DNA from: an uncultured Eubacterium sp.
GTDB lineage: Bacteria > Bacillota > Clostridia > Lachnospirales > Lachnospiraceae
NCBI GenBank assembly: GCA_958446835.1
Contig: CAUCXT010000033.1
Span: 1-28,510 of the forward strand
Direction of reading: 5' to 3'
Length of the DNA stretch: 28,510 nt
Position numbers and translations under genes: made by a program. This document shows, one piece after another, positions 15,689 to 23,356 of this stretch (position 1 is the first letter of the stretch; every line of letters begins with the position of its first letter). Under the pieces are notes generated by a model that was not told where the DNA came from, did not search any database, and worked only from the letters and a program-made list of their open reading frames with translations.

Positions 15689-15890
15689 GTGTGATGGATA
15701 AAATTGCACCACTGGTGCGAGAAATTCAGGAGTATATGAAAAAGAGAATAAATTTAAGCAAGTTTAATTTTAAATCAGTTTATCGATTAAATACCGCAAG
15801 CTTTTGTGTTTGTAAGAAAAATGTAATCTTTTCATCGCCCGTTTCGACGGAATCATCTGTTATCCTCTTTTACATGAGGAGGGAAAAGAG

Positions 15891-16916
15891 ATGGAAAACA
15901 GAGATTATCTTTTTGACAATGCGAAAGGGATGCTGATATTTGCTGTTGTTCTGGGGCATATATTAGAGTACGATTTGACGGGGATTGCGCGGGCGGTATA
16001 TATTGTGATATACAGTGTGCACATGCCGCTTTTTGTGCTGATATCGGGATATTTTGCGCGGTTTAATGCGGAAAAAATATTGAAAAAACTGGTTGCTCCG
16101 TACCTTGCTATCCAGCTTGTCTGCACAATTTTTGTAAGCCTTTTTGACGTAGGCGGAAAAAGCGTACAGCTCACCACACCTTGCTGGTATTTGTGGTATA
16201 TGCCTGCGCTTGCGGTGTGGAAGATTTCGATACCGTTTATTGAATCAGCACAGGGGAAAAAGCAACGGCTGATACTGCTTGGAAGTGTTGCGGTGGCGCT
16301 GGTGTCGGGGTATGATGACACGGTTGGCTACTACATGAGCCTGTCGAGAATAATTACATTTTATCCCTATTTTTTGTTTGGATATTTTGCCGGAAAAAAT
16401 AAAGAATCCAACGGAAAGGAGTATGATTTTTTCAGTAAACTTGATAGGGGAAAGTGTAAGGCTGTTCTTATCAGCTGCGTGGTATTGCTTTTTGTAATCT
16501 CACCAAGGCTGGACTGCAGGTGGCTGTATGGCGCATATTCATATTCACAAATCGGTTATGGACCGGTACATAGATTTGCGGGATATGTTTTTGGAGCTGC
16601 AATGAGTATTTGTATTTTGAAGCTGATGAGCAGGGAGAAAAGCTTTGTTTCGGAAATTGGAAAAAAGAGCATGTATATTTATCTGGGGCACGCGCCGGGG
16701 GTGGCATTGTTCAAAAAATTATGTGAAAAGATTTATCCGATACAGAATATAGCTGCGAAGAACAGTCCGCTAAATATGTTGTGGATATCCGGCAGAGCAA
16801 GGCAGCTATTGTGGATTATGCTTGCCGTTGCAGGTTCGGCGGTTATTGTGGGGGCTTTTTGCCTTGATTTTAGCAGAATTAATTTTTGTAAGAAATTTGT
16901 AAGAAAATATGCTTAG
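15891..16916 (+). CDS. Acyltransferase-3 family membrane protein
   Basis: A 341-residue polytopic membrane protein with about ten hydrophobic segments and the acyltransferase-3 opening: NAKGMLIFAVVLGH with the family's conserved His, then HMPLFVLISGYF. Members, such as OafA and fucose 4-O-acetylase-like proteins, move acyl groups, usually acetyl, onto cell-surface sugars across the membrane. The acceptor here cannot be told; no glycosyltransferase or capsule genes adjoin. GGAGGGAAAAGAG immediately precedes the ATG. The 200 bases before it (15689-15890) contain no other gene I can support. Confidence 0.85.
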   Translation: MENRDYLFDNAKGMLIFAVVLGHILEYDLTGIARAVYIVIYSVHMPLFVLISGYFARFNAEKILKKLVAPYLAIQLVCTIFVSLFDVGGKSVQLTTPCWYLWYMPALAVWKISIPFIESAQGKKQRLILLGSVAVALVSGYDDTVGYYMSLSRIITFYPYFLFGYFAGKNKESNGKEYDFFSKLDRGKCKAVLISCVVLLFVISPRLDCRWLYGAYSYSQIGYGPVHRFAGYVFGAAMSICILKLMSREKSFVSEIGKKSMYIYLGHAPGVALFKKLCEKIYPIQNIAAKNSPLNMLWISGRARQLLWIMLAVAGSAVIVGAFCLDFSRINFCKKFVRKYA

Positions 16917-16982
16917 AAATGTGGGAAACTGGGTGTATTATATTTAAAGTGAAAAAAGAAATACGCAGACATGGGGGCAGTG

Positions 16983-17693
16983 ATGGAAAAACAGAAGATA
17001 CTGGTTGTTGACGATGACAAGGAAATACTTTTTTCCCTGTCAAAGCTTTTAGAATATGATGGATTCGAGGTGGTGCAGGCGAGTGATGGACTTGAGGCGT
17101 TAGAGCAGCTTGATAAGGAGAAGCCGGATTTGATTCTGCTTGACATTATGATGCCGAAGCTTGACGGAATATCGGCACTGATGAAGATTCGTGGGAGCAA
17201 TCATCTTCCGGTCATCGTGCTGTCGGCAAAGACGCAGGACAGCGATAAGGTCTATGGACTTACGATGGGGGCGGATGATTATATTTGCAAGCCGTACAAT
17301 CCGGCGGAGTTAAGTGCCAGAGTGAAGGCGCTTCTTCGCAGATTCAGGGCATGGAATGAGCTTGCTGAGGATAAGAAAGCCGCGAATGAGCGGATTTGCA
17401 ATGGAGGTATAGTATTAGATACTGCCTCAAAGCAGATGGAGGTCGATGGTGAGCCGGTCAAATTGACTGCCACGGAGTACAAGATTGTGAATCTGCTTAT
17501 AAATAACCTCAACAGGGTGTTTTCGGCGGAGGAGATTTATGAGCGAGTGTGGGATGAGAATGTGGGGTACGCGGTGGAGAACACGGTCATGGTACATATA
17601 AGGCGTATCCGCGAGAAGATTGAGATTGACACGAAAAATCCAAAATATATAAAGGTGGTGTGGGGAATTGGTTACAAAATGGAAAAAATGTAA
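16983..17693 (+). CDS. OmpR-family two-component response regulator
   Basis: A 236-residue regulator with an N-terminal receiver domain (acidic pocket Asp10-Asp12, phosphoacceptor Asp54 in LLDIMMPKLDG, Ser81, Lys103 in CKPYNP) and a C-terminal OmpR/PhoB winged helix (about 140-235; TATEYKIVNLL, VENTVMVHIRRIREKI, VWGIGYKM). The receiver and winged helix are complete. The ATG at 16983 is used because GGGGGC lies five bases upstream; the ATG at 16971 has no such site. The kinase gene starts inside its last 26 bases, so the pair is translationally coupled. Confidence 0.93.
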   Translation: MEKQKILVVDDDKEILFSLSKLLEYDGFEVVQASDGLEALEQLDKEKPDLILLDIMMPKLDGISALMKIRGSNHLPVIVLSAKTQDSDKVYGLTMGADDYICKPYNPAELSARVKALLRRFRAWNELAEDKKAANERICNGGIVLDTASKQMEVDGEPVKLTATEYKIVNLLINNLNRVFSAEEIYERVWDENVGYAVENTVMVHIRRIREKIEIDTKNPKYIKVVWGIGYKMEKM

Positions 17694-18963
17694 AGAATGG
17701 CTGAGTGTAAAAAATAATAATCGGCTTGTTGCGGAAGTGTCGGGAGTTTTATTTGCCATAATTCTTATAGTAGTAGTTATACAGTTGGTGGGGGCTTATT
17801 ATTCTCCGCTATGTGTAGTGTTCCTGTTTCTGTGTGCGATGTCCGGTATAGTATCCGCATTTAGAGTTATTATGATGAACCTGAACAGAAAGGCTGAGGG
17901 GCTGGATGATTTAGCATTCGGAAGATACTATTTTAAAATATTTGTGTTTGAGCTGGTCGGCTGTATGGTGTATGCATTTATTGTCACAGGGATATTGACT
18001 GCGGGATATACGATGAGCAGGACCAGTTATTGGAATGACTTTGTACTATATGATATGAGCTGGATTTTAGCACTGATATATATTGTCCCGATAGCTTCGT
18101 CGGCAATTCCCGTAATCGTGGAGAGCGAGAAGGCGCGAAACCTGAGGGCAGGCATGTTGAATGAAAAGCTTCGCTATGAACAGAAGCTTGCCATTGAGGA
18201 AAAGGACAAGGCGATAGAGGAACAGGGAAAGGCCGTGCAGGAGCAGAATAAGGCAAATCAGTTGAGTGTGGAGCTGCTTACCAATGTAACACATGATTTA
18301 AAGACTCCGCTCACGGCGATTATCGGGTATCTTGCTCTTATGGAGAAGGAGGAACTGTCATCGGTTATGAGCGATTATCTCAAGGTGGTGACGCAGAAAT
18401 CCGAACTTTTGAAGGAAATGATTGATAAAATACTTGAGCTTTCCAAGGCGAACAGTGGAAAGGCAACGCTTGATATGAAGCGCCTTAATCTCAACAAGCT
18501 TGTACTGCAGCTTGTGAGCGACATCGAGGACACATATCCCGACAGAAAGCTGCCGTTCCGGACAATGCTCTCAGAGGAAGAACTGTTCTTCATGGGGGAT
18601 GCCATGTACGCGTACAGGATCGTCCAGAACCTGCTTGACAACGCGGTAAAATATTCTCTTGAGGGAACGCGCATATTTGTAAAGACATATAAGAGTGAGG
18701 GAAAAGTCAATTTAGAGATAATAAATGTATCAGCCTATCCGCTTGACAGCAACGAGGATGAGCTCAAGGGAAAATTTGTCCGCGGCGATAAATCGCGCAA
18801 CACCGAGGGGAACGGTCTTGGTCTTGCCATCGTTGACGCCTACACACATGCGCTTGGCGGTGAGTTTTGCATTGACATTATAGGCGATACATTCAGAACC
18901 GTATGCAGTTTTGGGACAGTGGTGTCAGACCCCGTGTCCCAGCCAAGCGGGACAGGGATCTGA
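17668..18963 (+). CDS. Sensor histidine kinase with repeat-derived C-terminus
   Basis: A 431-residue membrane histidine kinase, partner of the preceding regulator. The N-terminal 160 residues have about four membrane helices and almost no extracellular domain, suggesting sensing within the membrane. A coiled-coil linker rich in Glu/Lys (about 165-200) leads to the HisKA domain with His209 in NVTHDLKTPLTAIIGYL, then a HATPase domain with QNLLDNAVKYS and GNGLGLAIVDAY. The layout resembles VanS-like kinases of Firmicutes. The start is probably TTG 17668, overlapping the regulator; no better ATG was found. The last roughly 18 codons (from about FGTVVSDPVSQ) are encoded by an inverted pair of dispersed repeats, so the native C-terminus has been replaced. 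Confidence 0.88.
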   Translation: MVTKWKKCKEWLSVKNNNRLVAEVSGVLFAIILIVVVIQLVGAYYSPLCVVFLFLCAMSGIVSAFRVIMMNLNRKAEGLDDLAFGRYYFKIFVFELVGCMVYAFIVTGILTAGYTMSRTSYWNDFVLYDMSWILALIYIVPIASSAIPVIVESEKARNLRAGMLNEKLRYEQKLAIEEKDKAIEEQGKAVQEQNKANQLSVELLTNVTHDLKTPLTAIIGYLALMEKEELSSVMSDYLKVVTQKSELLKEMIDKILELSKANSGKATLDMKRLNLNKLVLQLVSDIEDTYPDRKLPFRTMLSEEELFFMGDAMYAYRIVQNLLDNAVKYSLEGTRIFVKTYKSEGKVNLEIINVSAYPLDSNEDELKGKFVRGDKSRNTEGNGLGLAIVDAYTHALGGEFCIDIIGDTFRTVCSFGTVVSDPVSQPSGTGI

Positions 18964-18979
18964 CACCACTGTCCCAAAA
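18909..18979. repeat. Inverted pair of GGGACAGGGGTCTG-type elements
   Basis: The 21-base arms 18909-18929 and 18959-18979 (TTTTGGGACAGTGGTGTCAGA and its complement) are perfect inverted repeats. Inside, GTGTCCC and GGGACA also pair, so the 71 bases can fold almost end to end. One element is in reverse and one in forward orientation, as in paired REP elements. It spans the stop codon of the kinase gene and may also work as a terminator. Confidence 0.85.
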
Positions 18980-19035
18980 TGGTTAAAATATGGAAAGATT
19001 TATTTTAAAATGGAAATAAATATATTAAATTTCGG

Positions 19036-19073
19036 TTGACAAATGGAAACAAAGCACCTATTATATAGATAGG
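19036..19073 (+). promoter_or_regulatory. Promoter and possible operator of the HTH-Uma2 gene
   Basis: TTGACA (19036-19041), 17-base spacer, TATTAT (19059-19064). The inverted repeat CCTAT-TATATAG-ATAGG (19057-19073) overlies the -10 and is a candidate site for autorepression by the encoded HTH domain. Confidence 0.6.
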
Positions 19074-19120
19074 AAAAGCCAACACTATATAATCACTATC
19101 ATTAAAGGAGGGTGCTTTAT

Positions 19121-19897
19121 ATGACTATTCAGGAAATGAGAGACAAGAAGAAGGAAATGGGATACACCTATGCACAGATTGCGGATTTATCGGGTGTACC
19201 GTTAGGAACAGTCCAGAAGATTTTTTCGGGTGAGACGGAGAGTCCGCGATATGACACTCTTCTTGCACTGGAGCAGATTTTCAGGGATATTCCTGTGGTG
19301 AGGGAAAGTGCTTCATATAAGTCTAATAGCAGGTACGAGAGGAATGGCAGTTACACTCTGGATGATTATTATGCACTGCCGGATGAGCAGAGAGTTGAGC
19401 TGATTGATGGGTATTTTTTCGATATGTCCTCTCCGACTTTCGGGCACCAGTCCATCGGTGGGGAGATTCACCGCCAGATTGCCAATTATATAATGGAGCA
19501 CGGAGGAAGCTGCAGACCGTTCATCGCACCGGTGGATGTGCAGTTAGACTGCGATAACAGGACTATGGTTCAGCCGGATGTCGGTATCGTATGCGACCCT
19601 GGTAAGATTAAGAGGTTTGGCATATATGGTGCGCCGGATTTTCTTGTGGAGGTGATTTCACCTTCTACTAAGAAGAAGGATTTTACGTTGAAACTGTCTA
19701 AGTATATGGAAGCCGGGGTGCGCGAGTACTGGATACTAGATTTCACGCAGAAGAGGATTCTGGTATATTACTTTGAGAGTGATGTCTACCCGGTTATATA
19801 TGGATTTGACCAGCCTGTTCCGATTAATATTTACAATGGCGACCTTAAGATTGATTTTTCTAATATTGCCAAATGGCTTGATGAGGGGATGGAATAG
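19121..19897 (+). CDS. Fused XRE-type HTH and Uma2-family nuclease-fold protein
   Basis: A 258-residue fusion. Residues 3-55 form an XRE/Cro helix-turn-helix (YTYAQIADLSGVPLGTVQKIFSG). After a linker, about 80-250 is a Uma2 (DUF820) PD-(D/E)xK-fold domain: ELIDGYFFDMSSPTFGHQSI, QPDVGIV with Asp153, FLVEVISPSTKKKD with Glu177, then YMEAGVREYWILD. The metal-binding Asp and Glu and a following Lys are present, so it may be catalytic, but the substrate of Uma2 proteins is generally unknown. AAAGGAGGGT precedes the ATG. No transposase or toxin partner adjoins. The HTH could bind the palindrome over its own promoter. Confidence 0.85.
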   Translation: MTIQEMRDKKKEMGYTYAQIADLSGVPLGTVQKIFSGETESPRYDTLLALEQIFRDIPVVRESASYKSNSRYERNGSYTLDDYYALPDEQRVELIDGYFFDMSSPTFGHQSIGGEIHRQIANYIMEHGGSCRPFIAPVDVQLDCDNRTMVQPDVGIVCDPGKIKRFGIYGAPDFLVEVISPSTKKKDFTLKLSKYMEAGVREYWILDFTQKRILVYYFESDVYPVIYGFDQPVPINIYNGDLKIDFSNIAKWLDEGME

Positions 19898-20026
19898 GAC
19901 TGTTTCGGGCGGTGTTATACCGGATGGTTAGTCTCTTTTCACTTGAAATAAAGCGCCCGCAGGTATATAATTTGTATATTGATATTATTTGCAATCGACA
20001 CTATTTTATATAAATATAATGCCCTT

Positions 20027-20038
20027 TTATAATTATAT
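20027..20038 (+). promoter_or_regulatory. Possible PerR-like half box upstream of rubrerythrin
   Basis: TTATAATTATAT contains one half of the PerR box consensus (TTATAATnATTATAA) and the palindrome TATAATTATA. Peroxide control of rubrerythrin is known in clostridia, but the second half-site does not match well and the region is AT-rich, so this is weak. Confidence 0.25.
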
Positions 20039-20100
20039 ATTTGTATGAAAAAGTGGGAAGCTAAAATATTTTGATTATGTAGAGTGGAGGAAAGGTTATT

Positions 20101-20643
20101 ATGGCAGCTAACAAGTACGCAGGAACAAAAACAGAAAAGAATCTGCAGGAGGCATTTGCCGGCGAATCACAGGCAAGGAATAAGTATACATATTTTGCAT
20201 CCGTAGCAAAAAAGGAAGGATATGAGCAGATGGCTGCGATATTCCTTAAGACTGCGGATAACGAGAAGGAGCACGCTAAGATGTGGTTTAAGGAGCTTGC
20301 AGGAATTGGAGATACCAAGACTAATCTTGCGGCTGCTGCGGATGGCGAGAATTTCGAGTGGACAGATATGTATGAGGGCTTTGCAAAGACAGCTGAGGAG
20401 GAGGGCTTTCCGGAACTTGCCGCCAAGTTCAGAGCTGTAGGTGAAATTGAGAAGCACCACGAGGAGAGATACCGCGCCCTCTTAAAGAATATCGAGACAG
20501 CACAGGTATTTGAGAAGTCCGAGGTAAAAGTATGGGAGTGTCGCAACTGTGGTCATATTGTTGTCGGAACCAAGGCTCCGGAGGTTTGTCCGGTATGTAA
20601 TCATCCACAGAGTTATTTTGAAGTCCATGAAGAAAACTACTAG
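20101..20643 (+). CDS. rbr: Rubrerythrin
   Basis: A 180-residue NADH-linked peroxidase of anaerobes that reduces hydrogen peroxide in the cytosol. The N-terminal four-helix diiron domain shows Glu22 in EAFAGESQARNKY, the EKEH motif (55-58) and EIEKHHEERY. The C-terminal rubredoxin domain has Cys147-x2-Cys150 and Cys163-x2-Cys166 for the FeS4 centre. Domain order and length are those of classic rubrerythrin, not reverse rubrerythrin. GGAGGAAAGG precedes the ATG. It is monocistronic with a terminator shared with the convergent HxlR gene. Confidence 0.97.
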   Translation: MAANKYAGTKTEKNLQEAFAGESQARNKYTYFASVAKKEGYEQMAAIFLKTADNEKEHAKMWFKELAGIGDTKTNLAAAADGENFEWTDMYEGFAKTAEEEGFPELAAKFRAVGEIEKHHEERYRALLKNIETAQVFEKSEVKVWECRNCGHIVVGTKAPEVCPVCNHPQSYFEVHEENY

Positions 20644-20714
20644 AATATTGCGATGGTGTCAATGGCTCAGTGAGCCGCGCTTCGCCATAGAAAAATAAAA
20701 TAAAAATATATAAT

Positions 20715-20760
20715 AAATGACTTATTTCAGCAGAAAAGTTGAAATAAGTCATTTTATTTT
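20715..20760. terminator. Bidirectional terminator between rubrerythrin and HxlR genes
   Basis: Perfect 15-base-pair stem AAATGACTTATTTCA (20715-20729) / TGAAATAAGTCATTT (20740-20754), followed by a T-rich stretch on the plus strand and by T-rich sequence on the minus strand. Confidence 0.88.
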
Positions 20761-21085
20761 ACCCAAGACTTTTCTTGTAATTGGTTCCCCAGTCATACAT
20801 CGCGTTGAGGATAGGGCGCATGGATTCGCCGGTTTCGCTGAGCGCATACTCCACGCGCGGCGGAACCTCAGGGTATACGGTTCGCGTGATTATGCCATCG
20901 TCCTCCATGGAACGCAAGCTATCTGTGAGAACCTTCTGGCTGATTCCATCAAGATTTTTCTTAAGTTCATTGAATCTCCATGGCCTTTCGAGAAGATTTC
21001 TCATAATGAGCAGCTTCCATTTGCTGCCGATAAGCTGTACCGTGGTCGCTACCGGACATTCAGGCAGTTCTTCCTTTGTCAGCAT
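20759..21085 (-). CDS. HxlR-family transcriptional regulator
   Basis: A 108-residue winged-helix protein with the HxlR core: CPVATTVQLIGSKWKLLIMRNLLERPWRFNELKKNLDGISQ..LTDSLRSMEDDGIITRTVYPEVPPRVEYALSETG. The N-terminal Cys in PECPV is the position used for thiol sensing in YodB-type members, so a response to electrophiles or redox change is possible. GGAGTGTG lies about seven bases before the ATG on the minus strand. The gene it would normally control is not obvious: the far side is 278 bases of AT-rich DNA and then a broken lipase gene. Confidence 0.92.
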   Translation of the reverse strand: MLTKEELPECPVATTVQLIGSKWKLLIMRNLLERPWRFNELKKNLDGISQKVLTDSLRSMEDDGIITRTVYPEVPPRVEYALSETGESMRPILNAMYDWGTNYKKSLG

Positions 21086-21363
21086 AAAAAATCACACTCC
21101 TTACAAAATTAGAATATTTTAGGTGTTTGCGAAACGCAGTATATTGCATAACTGTTTATTGGCAAAAATGAGTTCCGCAATTACTTAAATATAGGTCATT
21201 GATATGGCTGTTTTGAAAATTACATACAAGATTAATTAGTAGAATTTTACTAAGTGTTAAATGTAATGTAAGTTTCAAATAGAGTGTAACATAATAAAAA
21301 ATATGTGTCTATAGATAATAAAAAATTCTTGTATGTAAATGTTATTTTAAATATGAATAAGCA
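21086..21363. other. AT-rich intergenic region
   Basis: It carries the HxlR ribosome binding site at its left end and otherwise no ORF, repeat or clear hairpin that I can support. It probably contains the HxlR promoter and the 3' end of the lipase-like transcript. Confidence 0.4.
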
Positions 21364-22290
21364 TTACTTAGCGATTGATATACATGTATCCTGATATAAA
21401 TTGTTGTTCGTTAGTTCAGGGGTTTCACCAATGAATGCCATGCCGGCATGTTCATCGTTTTTAAGCCAGTACATAAACCATGCAGTAACATAGCCGTCAG
21501 CACAATAGAGCATTTCACCATGGTTATTGCAGATTCTTCTTGCCATAACCTTATTACCATCAAGTTTTGCATATATGGACTGCATCCCCTCAAGAGTTAT
21601 AACATTATTTTCTGTTCCGGCTATCATAAAAACAGGTATTGATATGTTTTCAGGGTCATACGGAATTTTGAGAATTTCAGCTCAATCCTCCTGCGTCGGT
21701 GACAGACTGATAGCGCAGGTATACATATTACTCAGCTCATTGTTTTTGATTTCATTAAACACAGCAACACCTCCCTGAGAATGCCCGGTTATTCCAATAT
21801 GTTCAGTGTCAATTTTATGGTAGAATATGCTGTCGGGGTTTTCATTTTCGGTGAGTAAAAGCTTCAGCGTGGCATCAGCAGAGTCACCTGAAAAGGTGCT
21901 GGGGTCTTCGTTTCCGGCAACTATAAATCCCCATGAAGCAAGGTGACGGAATAATGCCTTATATTTGGAGGCTTTTACACCGGTACCATTTGCCACAATT
22001 ACTAGAGGATACTTGTCATCGGTATTGGCTATTTCAGCCGGATACCATATCTTATATTTTTCCCAGTCATCAGGGGCAGTATATTCGGTGAAGCTTACGT
22101 TAAAGCTTCCGTTAGCTAGATATTCAGTCTCTATAGCGCCTCCGGTTTTAACGGATTTCGTGTAGTTGTCAGGGACAAATGGTTTAAGGCTTAATAGTGT
22201 AAGCAGTATTACCAATAGAATTAAAGCTATGATTATAATAATCACAATTGTTTTAATTGATTTGTAAAAAAACTTTAGTATCGTCTTCAT
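21364..22290 (-). pseudogene. Membrane-anchored alpha/beta hydrolase interrupted by one in-frame TGA
   Basis: The reading frame from the ATG at 22290 encodes an N-terminal membrane anchor (about 14-35), then an alpha/beta hydrolase with FIVAGNEDPST and nucleophile Ser171 in ITGHSQGG. It stops at TGA (21684-21682, codon 203) just after SLSPTQED. The same frame then continues without a further stop for about 105 codons (AEILKIPYDP..., FMIAGTENNV..., NNHGEML with a possible triad His, ...FMYWLKND). The total of about 308 residues is what a complete hydrolase of this type needs, so a single nonsense change is the simplest reading. Without suppression the product lacks its catalytic His. It is divergent from a TetR gene that may regulate it. 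Confidence 0.75.
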
Positions 22291-22397
22291 GTGTTTTCCT
22301 CTTGCGCGCTGTTATATTTTTGTGTAAATTAAAGAAACAAGTGTATCTTATTTTATTTGATTTATTTTTTCAATAGTTAAAAGCTTTAGCGGAACAA

Positions 22398-22925
22398 ATG
22401 AAAGGAATTTGTATCTTTATGAGAAAAGCGGGACAGAACACGAAATTTCTGATGGATTGTATTGCACAGGGATTGCTTGAGCTTATGAGGGAAAAGAGTT
22501 ATGAGGCAATTTCTATTTCGGAGATTTGTAAAAAAGCCGGAGTGGGAAGAACAACTTTTTACAGACACTTTTCAGAGAATGGGAGTAAGGATGATATTTT
22601 GATATATTATACGGCTTCCCTTTGGACAGGCTACTGTGAAATGCGAAGGGAACAAGTGGAAAAGGATATATGGGTAACATTGATGAATTTTATATATGAC
22701 AATCGTGATTATTTTACAGGATTAAAGAAGGCAACATTGGACCATATATTATTCTCAATTTTTTACAAGACGATGGGACCGGCAAAGGATGATAGTGAGG
22801 AGACTTCGTATGTAAAAAGTTTTTTTGCAGGGGCAGTGGCAGGAATAACATTTAACTGGGTGGAAACAGGATTTAAGAAATCACCGACAGAATTGGCGAG
22901 AACTATTGGACGTGGAGTTTGTTGA
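22398..22925 (+). CDS. TetR-family transcriptional regulator
   Basis: A 175-residue regulator. The N-terminal DNA-binding domain is clear (LLELMREKSYEAISISEICKKAGVGRTTFYRHFSENGSK); the C-terminal helical ligand/dimer domain resembles the TetR_C group common in Firmicutes (LWTGYCEMRREQVEKDIW..., FFAGAVAGITFNWVETGFKKSP). The start is uncertain: ATG 22398 has a weak GGA upstream, while ATG 22419 (MRKAGQNTKF) follows AAAGGA by 12 bases. It is transcribed away from the broken hydrolase across a 107-base gap, so that gene is its most likely local target. Confidence 0.88.
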   Translation: MKGICIFMRKAGQNTKFLMDCIAQGLLELMREKSYEAISISEICKKAGVGRTTFYRHFSENGSKDDILIYYTASLWTGYCEMRREQVEKDIWVTLMNFIYDNRDYFTGLKKATLDHILFSIFYKTMGPAKDDSEETSYVKSFFAGAVAGITFNWVETGFKKSPTELARTIGRGVC

Positions 22926-23356
22926 AAATATTAACGCTAATTTTACTATTATAGTGATGTTAGATGTGGAATTCTGCAAGTGAAACTTTCAAACTACTTA
23001 TTGGTGATAGTACTGCAAACAACGTTTGTAGCATGCAGGGTATAAAGATGAAATTTGTTAAATGCTCTCTTTGAGGAAAGAGGGTATTTTTTTAATCAAA
23101 ATTGAGAGGTATGAAAACAGCAGAGAATATGCAGTAGTCACTTTTATGTAACTAACCCACAAAAAAGTGCGTACTTTTTTTATCCGCGCCACATTGCTAA
23201 TATAAAATTGCAACAGGGCGAAAGCCACAAAAAATAATTTTATACGAAGGCGCCGGTTCATCAGTATGGTGTGGGAAATGTCTATGACAGAAATGTCAAT
23301 GAGAATATGATGTAATCCTTATACATTGGTGACTGTCGCTGAGGAAGGAGAGAATC
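22926..23356. other. Intergenic region between TetR and the RiPP precursor
   Basis: 431 bases with no supported gene. It contains a terminator (23062-23093), a short hairpin TGCAAAC/GTTTGTAGCA at about 23015-23032, an AT-rich hairpin AAAAAAGT-GCGT-ACTTTTTT (23161-23180) and the imperfect palindrome TTGCTAATATAAAATTGCAA at about 23192-23211. The promoter of the precursor gene should be in 23185-23340, but no single -35/-10 pair stands out. The 67-codon minus-strand ORF at 23058-23261 lacks family resemblance. Confidence 0.45.
23062..23093 (+). terminator. Intrinsic terminator downstream of the TetR gene
   Basis: Eleven-base-pair stem ATGCTCTCTTT / AAAGAGGGTAT with GAGG loop and seven T. It lies 137 bases past the TetR stop, so it either ends a long 3' UTR or a separate short transcript. 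Confidence 0.85.

Noticed and set aside
15649..15936. 95-codon ORF between the MscS and acyltransferase genes
   Set aside because: It starts within the terminator, has no ribosome binding site or family resemblance, and overlaps the true start of the acyltransferase.
19051..19118. AAAGCACC ... GGTGCTTT pairing that would mask the HTH-Uma2 ribosome binding site
   Set aside because: The first arm lies upstream of the expected transcription start, so it would not be in the mRNA.
21682..21684. TGA as a selenocysteine codon
   Set aside because: No hairpin typical of a bacterial SECIS is visible just downstream, and the family has no Sec or Cys expectation at this site.
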